A stretch of 59,026 nucleotides of DNA, from positions 1-59,026 of IMG/VR virus record IMGVR_UViG_3300030520_000025, one strand, 5' to 3'. How positions within the stretch are numbered: position 1 is the first letter of the stretch; every line of letters begins with the position of its first letter. The DNA is from a virus. The notes beneath the pieces are model-generated. The model had not been told where the DNA came from, ran no database searches, and worked only from the letters and a program-made list of their open reading frames with translations. The position numbers and the translations under genes were made by a program. This document shows positions 38,741 through 48,036 of this stretch, piece after piece.

Positions 38741-40234
38741 TTAGGGCTTCACCCATTGCCCGCCCTGACTCTTGGCGATGACCGTACCGCCTTTTTTGAG
38801 GAGGTGGTTGTCTTCCTTTGGAGCGGGAGGAGCGTCGGCGGGGGCCTTCCATGCGCCGCCGCCAGCGGGCTTTTTTAGGCTCTGAGTCTTAGGGCCGGCG
38901 GGGAGGGGCTTCACCTGCGCCGGAAGAGGCGTAACCGTGCCATCCGTGCCGCCAACGCCGTAATCCTTCTTCATCCCCTCAAGAACGGAACTATCGGCCG
39001 CCAGCGTGTTGGGAGCGAGCTCCACCATGTTCTGGATTTGCTCGGGAGAGAGCGTGACACCTTCGAGATATCCGTCCGGGCCGTACCGCTTCTCGACGTT
39101 CTGGAGCCATGGAGCCGACTGCTCAGCCTCTTCCACCATCGCCCGCGTTGCGCGTTGCGCGGCCCCAGGCTGGTGCGTGGTCATGGCGACGTGGTTCATT
39201 AGGATGGCGAGCTGCGCCTGCTGGTTTCCAGCTAAGGCGTCGGGCATCAGGCTGTTCATCTTCGCCATCATGCCCTTGTCTTGATAGACCTGCTGCTCCT
39301 GCTTCGTCATCAGTCCCTCGGCGGGCTTGAATTGCCCCATAGCAAGAGCGTTCTGGAACGAATACATCGCCCGCTGGTTGGATGCCGCGATCGAGCGCGC
39401 TTGCATCTGCTCCATGTGGCGGTAGTTCTCTTGACGGCGCTGCTCAAACTGCGAGTTCTTGGCCTTTGCTCCCGCGTCCATCGCATCCCACTCGTCCTTC
39501 ACTTGCTGAGGCGTGTCGGGGTCTTTCATGTCCTTCACTGTGAATACCTTGCCGTTGAATGGGATGCCGATGGGGACGCCACCCGAGACGATGGGCTTTA
39601 GGTTGTTCGCGGGCTGCTTCGTATCGAGGACGAACCCGCTCGGGATGCTTTCGGGCTTGTTCGCATCGAGCGTCTGAATTTCACCGTTCGGCCCACGGAA
39701 GTTCTTGAGGTTCGGCTTGTTGACGCTCAGCACGCCTCCCTTCTTTTCGGCCCACTGCTGCTTCGTCTGGTCGCTCGGCGGCTGGCCCGTGACGCGCTGA
39801 TAGAGCGCAGCGTAGTTCCCCCACTCGTCAGGCGTACCCTGCGCGATGGCGGTAGCTTGGCTGGCGTCCTGCGTGGTGCCAACGGCGTTCTTGGCTGCCA
39901 AATCCTTTACTCGGGCGTCGTGGTTCGTGATGTGCAGCCGGTCGGTCGTGTGCGTCTTGAGCCAGTCGCCCGCGCCGAGCTTCGCGTCGGGGTGGAAGAT
40001 TTCGCGCATCGCGTGGATGTTCTGCTGAATCTTGTCGACGGTGTCGTTGTAGTCCTGCGGGTTCGCCTTTTGGTCGATGGTCTGGAGCTTGTCCTGAAGC
40101 CCTTTGATCGCCATGCTGTACGGCAGAGTTTGGCGCTGCTGGTCTGCGACGATGTTGTTGTTTTCCTGCGCGACGTTGCTCCGCGTGTTCGCCGCGGCTT
40201 GGTCGCCCATGTCGATGAGTGGGTTGGCTGCCAT
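38741..40234 (-). CDS. Internal virion protein candidate
   Basis: A 497-residue protein, Gln/Ala/Asn-rich and helical in the first and middle thirds (DQKANPQDYNDTVDKIQQNI, SQFEQRRQENYRHMEQMQAR), with a Lys/Pro-rich tail. It is in the position and of the style of podovirus internal proteins. It begins at a TAATG overlap with the upstream gene. No enzymatic motif. Confidence 0.6.
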   Translation of the reverse strand: MAANPLIDMGDQAAANTRSNVAQENNNIVADQQRQTLPYSMAIKGLQDKLQTIDQKANPQDYNDTVDKIQQNIHAMREIFHPDAKLGAGDWLKTHTTDRLHITNHDARVKDLAAKNAVGTTQDASQATAIAQGTPDEWGNYAALYQRVTGQPPSDQTKQQWAEKKGGVLSVNKPNLKNFRGPNGEIQTLDANKPESIPSGFVLDTKQPANNLKPIVSGGVPIGIPFNGKVFTVKDMKDPDTPQQVKDEWDAMDAGAKAKNSQFEQRRQENYRHMEQMQARSIAASNQRAMYSFQNALAMGQFKPAEGLMTKQEQQVYQDKGMMAKMNSLMPDALAGNQQAQLAILMNHVAMTTHQPGAAQRATRAMVEEAEQSAPWLQNVEKRYGPDGYLEGVTLSPEQIQNMVELAPNTLAADSSVLEGMKKDYGVGGTDGTVTPLPAQVKPLPAGPKTQSLKKPAGGGAWKAPADAPPAPKEDNHLLKKGGTVIAKSQGGQWVKP

Positions 40235-40797
40235 TAGAATCCGGCCCCCGAGAGGAACGCGAGAGATTGATTCGCTCCGGCGGGAGATGCCGCGAGACCA
40301 GAGAACCCTCCGGTAATCATTTTGCCCACGCCGAGCGCGCTGCCTACGATGTCATTCAACTGCGCCGCCTTCTGCTTTTGGATCGTATCGGCGTCGGTAA
40401 ACGCGGTCTGCGTGGCATTGATGCCCGTCCCGAGAAGATTTGAGCCTTCGCTGCCGAGGTTCGTTGCGGCGCTTCCCGTGAGGCTGGCAATGGCCGACGT
40501 GATGTCCGCGTGCGTCTTATCGTTCCCTGCCGCCGTCGACGCGTTGGTACCCCCGCCGCGATTGCCGAACTGATCGTTCGTCTTGGCCTGCTGCTGCTGC
40601 GCTGTTTTGGCTGCGCCGATCTGCGGGGCGAGGACGGAAGAGATTTTAGTCGGGTCGCCGCTGAGAATCGAGGACATGAACGCTGTGGATGAATTAATGT
40701 CCGATTCGCCCGTAGACGTGGCGAAGTTACCAGCCCCGGTAATGCTGCTGGCGGCGGTTGTTTCAGCTTTCGACGGGCCGACATCGACTCCGAACAC
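40234..40797 (-). CDS. Internal or ejection-type structural protein, small
   Basis: A 187-residue, Ala/Ser/Gly/Thr/Gln-rich protein (TAQQQQAKTNDQFGNRGG), ending in a small hydrophobic segment (ALGVGKMITGGFSGLAA). Similar small proteins accompany ejection proteins in short-tailed phages. GTG start with AGAGGTG upstream. Confidence 0.6.
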   Translation of the reverse strand: MFGVDVGPSKAETTAASSITGAGNFATSTGESDINSSTAFMSSILSGDPTKISSVLAPQIGAAKTAQQQQAKTNDQFGNRGGGTNASTAAGNDKTHADITSAIASLTGSAATNLGSEGSNLLGTGINATQTAFTDADTIQKQKAAQLNDIVGSALGVGKMITGGFSGLAASPAGANQSLAFLSGAGF

Positions 40798-40814
40798 TCA
40801 GCACCTCTTTCGTC

Positions 40815-41744
40815 TCAATAATACTCTACCCACAATCCTAGAGAAGTAATCGCTCCGCTACCGCCCACAATCAGCTCGTAATAATTCCCGCTTGGCACGA
40901 GGAACCCAAAGCCAGCCTTGCCACCACTGACGGACGCGGTGTACTCGTTTCCCCAGCCCACTGTGACAGGCGGGGTTACAGTGTCCACAAGCGCCGTCAG
41001 ATCGCTCGTAAAGCCGCCAGCCGTGCCGCCGTAGCCAGAAACCCACATGTCAACCCCAGTCGTGTTGTGATAGATAGTTGCGTACGCCCGAGAGCCTGTG
41101 ACGTCGTGCCTTGTTTTCCCTCCACCACCCCCGCCTGTGGAGTTCACGGTGACAGCGCCAACCCCCGAAGATGGAGAGATGGTGACGTTGGTTCCCGCGA
41201 CGATGGAAGTCACCCCGCCCGCCGTCGATCCCGGCGACTCCGCCCAGAAGTTCAGCCCGTCGAAGTAGACCGTCACCCAGCTACCTGCGGGGAGGGTAAG
41301 GTTGGCGTTGCCGTTGATGATTCCCTGCGCTGGAGTTACCGTCACGGTACTCGTGCCCGCGTTGGAGATGCTGGTGAACCATGGGAGGGTTACAGACGCG
41401 TTCAGCGTCACTGCGATGGGCGAGACCGCCCCGAGAACGATGAGCGCCCCGTCGTCGGTCTGTTGCGTCCCGTAGGCCACTACGCCCGTTTGGTTGTTCA
41501 CGACCCCGCCCGATACGGTAGTGTTGATGATGGTGACGGTCTCAGATGCGCCAGAACTTCCCGAACTTGCTGCCGATTGCGCCGTCTTCACCGTGGTAAT
41601 ACCCGCCGAGAGAGCGGCCACGGCCTGATTCAAGTCCGTGATGCTGTTGTCGTGGCTATGGATGGCGGCCACGATCGCAGGGTGCGCGGCGGCGGGCGGA
41701 ATGAGGTTCGGGCGCCGGAATGACGGGACTAGGGGGTTGCTCAT
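40815..41744 (-). CDS. Tail or fibre-type structural protein
   Basis: A 309-residue protein. An N-terminal helical segment (DNSITDLNQAVAALSAGI) like a fibre trimerisation coil, then beta-rich domains (ALIVLGAVSPIAVTLNASV, VTSIVAGTNVTISPSSGVGA), a Gly-rich hinge and a compact C-terminal domain. The layout is that of a short tail fibre or adaptor. ATGA overlap with the upstream gene. Confidence 0.65.
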   Translation of the reverse strand: MSNPLVPSFRRPNLIPPAAAHPAIVAAIHSHDNSITDLNQAVAALSAGITTVKTAQSAASSGSSGASETVTIINTTVSGGVVNNQTGVVAYGTQQTDDGALIVLGAVSPIAVTLNASVTLPWFTSISNAGTSTVTVTPAQGIINGNANLTLPAGSWVTVYFDGLNFWAESPGSTAGGVTSIVAGTNVTISPSSGVGAVTVNSTGGGGGGKTRHDVTGSRAYATIYHNTTGVDMWVSGYGGTAGGFTSDLTALVDTVTPPVTVGWGNEYTASVSGGKAGFGFLVPSGNYYELIVGGSGAITSLGLWVEYY

Positions 41745-42118
41745 CCACCACCGCCTTCCACGCCGAATATCTGAATCTCGTGATACGCATCTTCACTTCC
41801 CCAGCTTTTTCCAAAACAGATGCAACCATCCAAGTACACCTGAAGCGCGGGGTCTGCCGAGACGAACTGCAACTGCAAAAGCTTCCACTTGTTCGCCAGC
41901 GGGCGAGTCCAGTACTTCGTGATTTTTCCGCCGGTGGCAGGGAGGGTGATCGTTGGGAAGCCGTAGCTGCCGTTGCCCACGTCCGCCGCGATGCCAGTCA
42001 GCGCCACGGGGAGCAGTGAACTGTACTCAAGAACGAGTTGACCGCAGTGCGTGTAGCCCTTGCCTCCCAGCGCCGCTGCGACGACCGTAGCTGTAGCAGT
42101 CTCTGCGCCTACAGGCAT
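41741..42118 (-). CDS. Structural protein, jelly-roll-like
   Basis: A 125-residue protein with beta-rich sequence (THCGQLVLEYSSLLPVALTG, KLLQLQFVSADPALQVYLDG) and a Gly-rich end. Probably a small virion protein. GGAGG lies directly before the ATG. A homing-type endonuclease gene is inserted just upstream on the other strand. Confidence 0.6.
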   Translation of the reverse strand: MPVGAETATATVVAAALGGKGYTHCGQLVLEYSSLLPVALTGIAADVGNGSYGFPTITLPATGGKITKYWTRPLANKWKLLQLQFVSADPALQVYLDGCICFGKSWGSEDAYHEIQIFGVEGGGG

Positions 42119-42139
42119 ACCGCCTCCAGTGATAGAATA

Positions 42140-42202
42140 AAGGGGTCAGGCGTTACTAGCGCCGGACAAGCCCAGCCGCCCAAGGAGCGACCGTGACCCC
42201 TT
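42140..42202 (+). ncRNA. Structured leader of homing-type endonuclease gene, copy 2
   Basis: The outer helix pairs 42140-42148 with 42194-42202 (AAGGGGTCA/TGACCCCTT). The inner hairpin is GGCG (42149-42152) and CGCC (42160-42163) with a 7-base loop. Bases 42164-42193 are identical to copy 1. Relative to copy 1, an A-T pair becomes G-C in the outer helix and a T-A pair becomes C-G in the inner one. The GTG start is at 42193-42195. Confidence 0.75.
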
Positions 42203-42768
42203 CCCCTCATCTTATCGAAAAACAATGCACGGCATGCTTCGAGACTCTTCCTTTGTCTAGTTTTTGGAAGAGAGCCGACATGCGATCTGGATATGCAAGT
42301 GGATGTAAAGCTTGCGCAACTATCAAAAAGAAACTCTACCGCCCGAACTGCGATAAGGGGAAATATGCGGCTTTGAAAGACAGGAAGGGCCCCGAGTGGT
42401 CGAAGCAGAATATACGAAGAATTGGTTTCTCTAAATTCAAGGTCAACCAAGCTTGGTACGAAGAAAAGCTTGCATCTCAAGACGGTAAGTGCGCAATATG
42501 TGGATCGGAATCCAATCATCAGCGGTGGGCGCGCTTTTGCATCGACCATAACCACGAGTGTTGCCCCAAGCATACTGCTTGCGAAAAGTGCCGCAGGGGT
42601 CTGCTTTGTCACCGCTGTAACATCCGCCTCGGCATGATCGAGGACTCCGAGTGGATCGCTAAAGCTCTTGCATACTTGGTGCGCCACAATAAAGACCTCT
42701 CAGTTGCTTTTGCTCAACTTCCTAGCTTTCTTACTGTCCCATCGGAGCAGCCGCACAGCAAGCCTTGA
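42193..42768 (+). CDS. Endonuclease VII-like (recombination endonuclease) homing gene
   Basis: A 191-residue protein. The N-terminal zinc motif (CTACFETLPLSSFWKRADMR, GCKAC) is followed by an endonuclease VII core: KCAICGSESNHQ, FCIDHNHECC, RRGLLCHRCNIRLGMIEDS. It is encoded on the plus strand inside the leftward structural operon, overlapping the 3' end of the nozzle-like gene by 55 bases, as expected for a mobile insertion. Its start is in the structured leader. Confidence 0.87.
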   Translation: MTPSPHLIEKQCTACFETLPLSSFWKRADMRSGYASGCKACATIKKKLYRPNCDKGKYAALKDRKGPEWSKQNIRRIGFSKFKVNQAWYEEKLASQDGKCAICGSESNHQRWARFCIDHNHECCPKHTACEKCRRGLLCHRCNIRLGMIEDSEWIAKALAYLVRHNKDLSVAFAQLPSFLTVPSEQPHSKP

Positions 42769-45764
42769 ACTCCTTGGCTTTCGTTTGAAGTTCGCGAGGT
42801 TACGGGCGGAGTGTACGTGTCCCATATCCATCCCGCCCCTATTTCCTCAAACACTAAGGAGTGGAACTCTCCGTCTATACCCATAAAGTCGTAATAAAGA
42901 TAGCCGTTCTGGTAGCTAAATTTCTGAAGAGAAGGCTGGGTGTCGTCCGGTGGAACTATATCAATCCCATTGCGCGTTATGATCTGCGGAGTGCTCCCCT
43001 CGTGGGGAAATAGCGGGTAGATAGATTGATCGGTGATCGACTGCGAGGCCTGTCCACCCGCAGAGACGTGTATTCCATCCGCCACGCGGAAGAAGATGTT
43101 TCCGCCACCCGAGACGGCCAAGCATCGCGGGATGAATAGACCACGCGTGATGCCCGTCTCCTGCAGGCTCCACGTAGAACCCACCGTGCCCGTTGCGGTT
43201 GCCAGCGCATTGTAGAAGTTCGGGACGATGAGCCAAGCGCGCTTATCGGAGAACAGCACGCCGCTGCCGCCGCTCATGCATCCGTTCACCAGGGCTTCGT
43301 TAGGGTCGGTCACGTCCTGCTGGTTCGTGTCGGGAGCCGAGTCTAGATTCGATCCCTCGCACCAGTAGAGCGTCCCCGGTCGCAGCGGGTCTCCCACGCC
43401 GTAGATAAAGTTGATGTTGTCCGTCGGGCCAAATAGGTACGGCAGGGGCTGCGCTGCCAGAATAGGCTCGTTGATGACGTAGACCAGATTCGCTCCGTCG
43501 GGCACGCCGGGGATGAGCATCTGCGTTGTCGAGGTGGGCCGCGCAATCATCGTGTATGCCAGACCCGTAGGGGAGCCGATTGTGATGACCGTGCCGCCCA
43601 GCCATCGAGGGTTGAAGCCCGTCGCCGTGCCGCCGATGGCTCCGCCGCTTACCCACGTCAGAACGCCGCCAGAACTATTTAGGGTGCCCTTCTGCGGGAG
43701 GTCGATGGACGGGAACGGCTCGTAGTTGTCGAAGCTCAGGAGTTCATTGCTGAGCTCCGTGTCCGTAAGCGAGTCCACGATTGGCGTGTTCGTTCCACCG
43801 CCCCCGAGGTTGTCGTTGGGGCCGGTGGCGACGTAGGTGAAGTTCGACGTGGACTGATCTAGCCGCCAGTAATCTACAAGGTCGATCTGCGGGTCGGGAG
43901 ACCAGAGCGACGTGACCGTGTTCGACGCAACAGGAAGAGATAGCGGCGCGGACTCAGGAGATGGGTTCGACTGCGCGCCGGTGGCGGATGAGCGGTAGGT
44001 GTAGCGGTACTGGACTTCGACGCGGGTATTCGCCGCGCCGGGGCCGATGATGCCGACCGCCCCGCCGGCGGTAGATGAAGCCTCAAGCAACAGGATGCGG
44101 CCCAGCCGATACCAGTAGTCGTAGTCGATTTCGATGCCGTACGTTCCCGCAGACGCAAAGCTCACGACCACCGTTGTTTTCGCGTAGTTGTTATCGTTTC
44201 CCGACGTATAGTTTTGGCGCGGGAGTAGTGGGTAGCCATTGACAACGGTGATCGTTTGCCCGAAGTCCGACTTCGCGGTGCCAGAGCCTTCGCCCACCCC
44301 TCCGACGGTCGCAGATATGAGCGTTGCTCCCTCAATGCCCCAGATGCAGTCATCGTGATTCGTCAGAACGAAGGTGTAGTTTCCTGCCGATGGGACGTAG
44401 AGGCTTCCGTAGAGACAGAAGTTGAAATTCGATGTCTGCGTTGGGGAAACTGAGATGGTGCCAGCTACAGAGTCGTCCGGGTTGAGCTGGTTCCACACCA
44501 TCGCAGTGGTTCCCGTTCCTATGCCGGGGGTCGACGGTATTCCTGCGGTGAATGTGGCGTCGAAGATGAACGAGTTTCCCGAAAGCGAGTTTACCGCCGT
44601 GGAAGTCGTGCGCGGGGTGCCGCCGCCAGGGTCGCCCGGGTTGCACCAGATATACGCGCCGGTCGGGCCTGATGTCGGAGAGTCCTGAAAGAGCGCCAGC
44701 GTTAGGTTACCTATCAGCCCCATCGTCGGGGAGAGAGCATCGATAGTGACCGTAGCGCCCAGAGCAAAACTTCCCGAGTTCGCGGAGAACGTGTTGCCGG
44801 TCGAGTTGATGCCGACTTGGAAGGTAAACGCCCCCGAAGGAACAGTGATCGGCGTACCAATCGAACCGCCGACGTCCACCACTGATGGAACGAACTTCGG
44901 AGCCACACCCGCGGGCATGACGTTTCCAGACGCATCGCAGAACGCTCCGGTGACGACCGTAGCCGAGGCGGGAGTGCCACCGGTGCCTGCGATTTGAATG
45001 TAGTGACCTGGGTTCGTGCTTACGCCCGTGGAAGGCCCCGTGGAGGTCGGCGTCTTGCTGCCGCCGTTGATCGTCGCCGTACCAGTCAGCGAGTTGATCG
45101 TGACCGTCGTGGCGTTCTGCACGTTGATAACGAAAGGTGCCGTGCCGTCCGGCGTGGGGCTCGGGTAGCCGTTAGTCTCGCCGAAGTTGAAACTCGGGTT
45201 CGCCCCGGCGAAGTTCGTCCATGGGATTGCCGTCGCCAGCAACGTTCCGGAGACGGTTGTTGACGAGTTTTGCGTGCTCACCACGGGCGCAAGTTGCGGT
45301 TCCTTGACGCCCGTCTTATAGATCGTTCCATCGGAGCGCACCTTGACCTGCCCAAAGCAGCTAAACGTCGTGGCGTCCCCGCTGTAGAGCGAGTGGGTGA
45401 TGATCGTGACCGCTTCCGAGTTATCCCCGATGTACTCCCACGGCTGGACAGACGTGTTCGGACGGAACGGGATCATGGACGGCGGGTTGCCGCTCAATCC
45501 CGTGGCGATGAGGGTTGCGTTGTTGTAAAGCGACGTCCCCGCCGCAATGATTGTGGTGTAGCCCGAAGAAGGACCCGCGGGTGTCGAGTCATTAAGCCTA
45601 TCCAGAGCGATGATGATGCCCGAGACGGTAATGATGGCGTCCGTCAGCAGGTTGCGTAGCATGAACCCACCCGACAAATATGCTCGGATGTTGATCCCGA
45701 GCGCCACAAAGCCAGCCTTCAATCTATTAATTGGGTTGGTGAGATCCAAGCCGCGTAGATTCAT
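42714..45764 (-). CDS. Tail-nozzle-like protein with PA14-like insert
   Basis: A 1016-residue protein. The C-terminal third (DKRAWLIVPNFYNAL, GNIFFRVADGIHVSAGGQ, CGCSDGTVRKLGS) has the repeated layout of the beta-propeller tail nozzle or stabilising proteins of short-tailed phages. Residues about 440-560 resemble a PA14 domain (CLYGSLYVPSAGNYTFVLTN, YGIEIDYDYWYRLGRI), a carbohydrate-binding module. The ATG at 45764 overlaps the upstream stop (ATGA). The 3' end overlaps an inserted endonuclease gene. Confidence 0.6.
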   Translation of the reverse strand: MNLRGLDLTNPINRLKAGFVALGINIRAYLSGGFMLRNLLTDAIITVSGIIIALDRLNDSTPAGPSSGYTTIIAAGTSLYNNATLIATGLSGNPPSMIPFRPNTSVQPWEYIGDNSEAVTIITHSLYSGDATTFSCFGQVKVRSDGTIYKTGVKEPQLAPVVSTQNSSTTVSGTLLATAIPWTNFAGANPSFNFGETNGYPSPTPDGTAPFVINVQNATTVTINSLTGTATINGGSKTPTSTGPSTGVSTNPGHYIQIAGTGGTPASATVVTGAFCDASGNVMPAGVAPKFVPSVVDVGGSIGTPITVPSGAFTFQVGINSTGNTFSANSGSFALGATVTIDALSPTMGLIGNLTLALFQDSPTSGPTGAYIWCNPGDPGGGTPRTTSTAVNSLSGNSFIFDATFTAGIPSTPGIGTGTTAMVWNQLNPDDSVAGTISVSPTQTSNFNFCLYGSLYVPSAGNYTFVLTNHDDCIWGIEGATLISATVGGVGEGSGTAKSDFGQTITVVNGYPLLPRQNYTSGNDNNYAKTTVVVSFASAGTYGIEIDYDYWYRLGRILLLEASSTAGGAVGIIGPGAANTRVEVQYRYTYRSSATGAQSNPSPESAPLSLPVASNTVTSLWSPDPQIDLVDYWRLDQSTSNFTYVATGPNDNLGGGGTNTPIVDSLTDTELSNELLSFDNYEPFPSIDLPQKGTLNSSGGVLTWVSGGAIGGTATGFNPRWLGGTVITIGSPTGLAYTMIARPTSTTQMLIPGVPDGANLVYVINEPILAAQPLPYLFGPTDNINFIYGVGDPLRPGTLYWCEGSNLDSAPDTNQQDVTDPNEALVNGCMSGGSGVLFSDKRAWLIVPNFYNALATATGTVGSTWSLQETGITRGLFIPRCLAVSGGGNIFFRVADGIHVSAGGQASQSITDQSIYPLFPHEGSTPQIITRNGIDIVPPDDTQPSLQKFSYQNGYLYYDFMGIDGEFHSLVFEEIGAGWIWDTYTPPVTSRTSNESQGVQGLLCGCSDGTVRKLGS

Positions 45765-45892
45765 CGTGGCACCACCACGCCGTCTTTTACCTGCCACTTC
45801 GCAGCGCACGCAGAGCATAGGCCACCCGATGGCACGGAGGCATTATGCGCCCCGCACCGCAAGCAGCGCCGTTCTGTGATCTGGATAGCCAC
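45761..45892 (-). CDS. Small zinc-ribbon protein, 43 residues
   Basis: RRCLRCGAHNASVPSGGLCS and ACAAKW give a four-Cys ribbon. The GTG shares a base with the upstream stop (TAGTG) and the stop overlaps the next ATG (ATGA). Function unknown. Confidence 0.65.
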   Translation of the reverse strand: MAIQITERRCLRCGAHNASVPSGGLCSACAAKWQVKDGVVVPR

Positions 45893-46017
45893 TATTTTGC
45901 AGTCTTCTTTTGCGACCAGTGCCGCTTGTAGTTTCCGCCCTTGCGAATCTTTTCCTTGTCGGGCTTCGCGTCGCTGTTGGCTACCTTCAATCCGGGGAAC
46001 TTCCTAGCTTTGCCCAT
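45892..46017 (-). CDS. Small basic protein, 41 residues
   Basis: Lys/Arg-rich (MGKARKFPGLKVANSDAKPD, then HWSQKKTAK), with GAGG before the ATG. Likely a nucleic-acid-binding or structural peptide. It lies between two small genes of the late operon. No family recognised. Confidence 0.6.
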   Translation of the reverse strand: MGKARKFPGLKVANSDAKPDKEKIRKGGNYKRHWSQKKTAK

Positions 46018-46056
46018 GGTTTCCTCTCGACTTACTGCGTCTCTTGAATTTGACAC

Positions 46057-46272
46057 CTAACGTCTCCGGCCTTTTGGTAGATCGCCCATCTTCAGCTTCG
46101 CACGTTTCGGCATCTTGCCCGTGTACTTTCGGTCGATGCCAGTGTTGCCGAGGCCCTTGTACTCGCGAGGCTTCGGTCCATTGACGCGCTCATGCCAGTC
46201 CGATCCCTGATTCTTGATGGCGCTCTTGATTTGATCGTTCGCCCCCTGCGATGCTTCGCGTGTCTTTTTCAT
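46057..46272 (-). CDS. Small basic protein, 71 residues
   Basis: A basic, Gly/Lys-rich protein (PREYKGLGNTGIDRKYTGKM, ends GDLPKGRRR). GGAGG upstream, and the start overlaps the stop of the adaptor-like gene (ATGA). It may bind DNA or a structural partner. No family recognised. Confidence 0.6.
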   Translation of the reverse strand: MKKTREASQGANDQIKSAIKNQGSDWHERVNGPKPREYKGLGNTGIDRKYTGKMPKRAKLKMGDLPKGRRR

Positions 46273-47744
46273 CGTGGTTCATCCTCCGATTGGCGTTGTC
46301 CTTCGGTGTTGATAAGGTCGGTGAAGATTCCATACGAAAGCCAGCGTTTATTCCTCTCCCCGACGGCTCGGTAGAAGTCCTTGAGCAGCGGGTATGTGGC
46401 GCTGAACTCCTGCCCCCCCTGTTTCCAGCAAGCGACGTGCTGCGCGTAATCCAGAACTGCTTGGAAATCATCGCGGGAGACCTGAACGTACGTGTTGGTC
46501 GAGTCGAGCAGCGGGGCATTGCCGACGAGCGTTAGCCCAACCGACTGACCAAGTCCCGGAGTCGGCGCCACGAAGTCGATGCCAGCCTGCACGATAGAAT
46601 TCAATGTGTCGTTCGATGCCTGCCACTCGGGAGCGTAGTCGTCCATTGAAGCCAGCGCGGTAGAGTCGGCTGTAGCGCCGTTGATCTGCGTCTGCTTGAG
46701 CCAGTTTGACTTCAGCATGAGTTCCAAGCCCTGCGTGTACCGCTCAAGGCAGTAGGAAGCCCTCTGGCGGTCGGTGGCCTCAGACTCACGCCCCAGCAGG
46801 TCCGCCAGAGCGCCGTACATCGGTAGCCAGCTCCAATCATCTGGGATGCCCAGCAGCGTCGCGGCGGGAGGAGCGAAGGTCGCGGCCGCGTTCAGGACGA
46901 TGATGTCGTAGGTGCCCGGAACGTTCGGAGCGATGTCAACGTCGAAGGCGAGCGGAGCCTCGGTAGCTATATCCCAAGACTGCGGTAGCCCAAACTCGTT
47001 TGTGTAGTCGGGCTCGAAGAAGTCGAAAGCTTGGGTGTCCTCACGGGTCAGCGTCACCGACTGCGCGAACTGGAGTGGAGTAGCGGAAAGCCCCGCAGAG
47101 ACCGGCAAGGAGATTCCCGCTACATTTCCTGAGATGCTGGTGACGAAGGTGTTGGGTTGCACCCCCGCTCCGACGACTACCATGTTCTGATACACGCCCA
47201 GCGACGATGCGAGAGTGATGGCCATATCTCCCGTCGAGGCCGTTCCGGTAGTCTGGGCCGAGACTGCCATGAATCGGATGCGCCGAGGCTCGAGCACCGT
47301 ATCCGGCAATGCGTTATCCCTTGTCCCGGGTACCGCCACGACCGAAAGCAAGCCGAGATTGCACGCGCTCGCCTGAATCACTTCCTGCGTGCGCTTCTGG
47401 AGAGCGTATTGGAGGGCCGAGATGCTGAATTGATTGGTTCCCGTCCACGTCCCGCCCGTCGGCGGCTCCAGCAGCATGTTCTCCATGTTCGTGTAGAGGT
47501 CGACGTCGGTGACGGTGCGCAGCCGTGGAGACCCGGCGAGGGTTCCAGTGTTGATCCACGAGCCGTTGGCGTTCGGGATTACTAGGTCGGCGTTCCAGCA
47601 CTCCGCCATGGCGGACCAGTGGCGTAGGCCCTCAACGAGATACCCCCAGCACTCGTCCGCCGTCCAGAACGTTGTGCTGTTCAGTCGACCTTGCAGCGCG
47701 GAGACTGCGGCGGTCTTCGTTAGCCATGTGTAAGGGGCCGCCAC
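46269..47744 (-). CDS. Head-tail adaptor-like protein
   Basis: A 491-residue protein. The N-terminus (LQGRLNSTTFWTADECWGYL, VEGLRHWSAM) has the helical style of short-tailed-phage head-to-tail adaptors. An internal beta-rich insert (residues about 160-230) and a helical C-terminal region (DDFQAVLDYAQHVACWKQGG) follow. Position between capsid and nozzle genes supports a connector role. GTG start with AGGTGA upstream. Confidence 0.55.
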   Translation of the reverse strand: MAAPYTWLTKTAAVSALQGRLNSTTFWTADECWGYLVEGLRHWSAMAECWNADLVIPNANGSWINTGTLAGSPRLRTVTDVDLYTNMENMLLEPPTGGTWTGTNQFSISALQYALQKRTQEVIQASACNLGLLSVVAVPGTRDNALPDTVLEPRRIRFMAVSAQTTGTASTGDMAITLASSLGVYQNMVVVGAGVQPNTFVTSISGNVAGISLPVSAGLSATPLQFAQSVTLTREDTQAFDFFEPDYTNEFGLPQSWDIATEAPLAFDVDIAPNVPGTYDIIVLNAAATFAPPAATLLGIPDDWSWLPMYGALADLLGRESEATDRQRASYCLERYTQGLELMLKSNWLKQTQINGATADSTALASMDDYAPEWQASNDTLNSIVQAGIDFVAPTPGLGQSVGLTLVGNAPLLDSTNTYVQVSRDDFQAVLDYAQHVACWKQGGQEFSATYPLLKDFYRAVGERNKRWLSYGIFTDLINTEGQRQSEDEPR

Positions 47745-47751
47745 GCATCAC

Positions 47752-48036
47752 CTACTTGACTACGAACGTGAGGAGGGTTTGGCCGGCGGTTCCGGTCACG
47801 TACCAGTCGCCCAGCGTCTCGGTATACCCGACGGGCGTCTGCACGGTGAACGATCCGGAAGGCTGAAGCGGGATGCCCAGCGACGCCGAAACACGGCTGT
47901 CACCGATGTACATCACGGCGGCAGAGTTGTTGTAGAACGTCACCCACTGGAACGAGCTTTCATGCTGCACGATCGGGTCGCGCGGAACGATGGACGTCGG
48001 AGAAGTCGCTGCGATGGTCGTCGAGATTACATACAT
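47752..48036 (-). CDS. Small virion protein
   Basis: A 94-residue beta protein (SFQWVTFYNNSAAVMYIGDS, GIPLQPSGSFTVQTP) with the look of a single beta-sandwich. Small proteins of this style (conserved YIGDS, GIPLQPSGS) occur near connector genes. The start overlaps the upstream stop (TAATG). Confidence 0.6.
   Translation of the reverse strand: MYVISTTIAATSPTSIVPRDPIVQHESSFQWVTFYNNSAAVMYIGDSRVSASLGIPLQPSGSFTVQTPVGYTETLGDWYVTGTAGQTLLTFVVK

Noticed and set aside
42109-42687. Minus-strand frame opposite the endonuclease VII-like gene
   Set aside because: The plus strand has clear zinc and nuclease motifs. The antisense frame has none.
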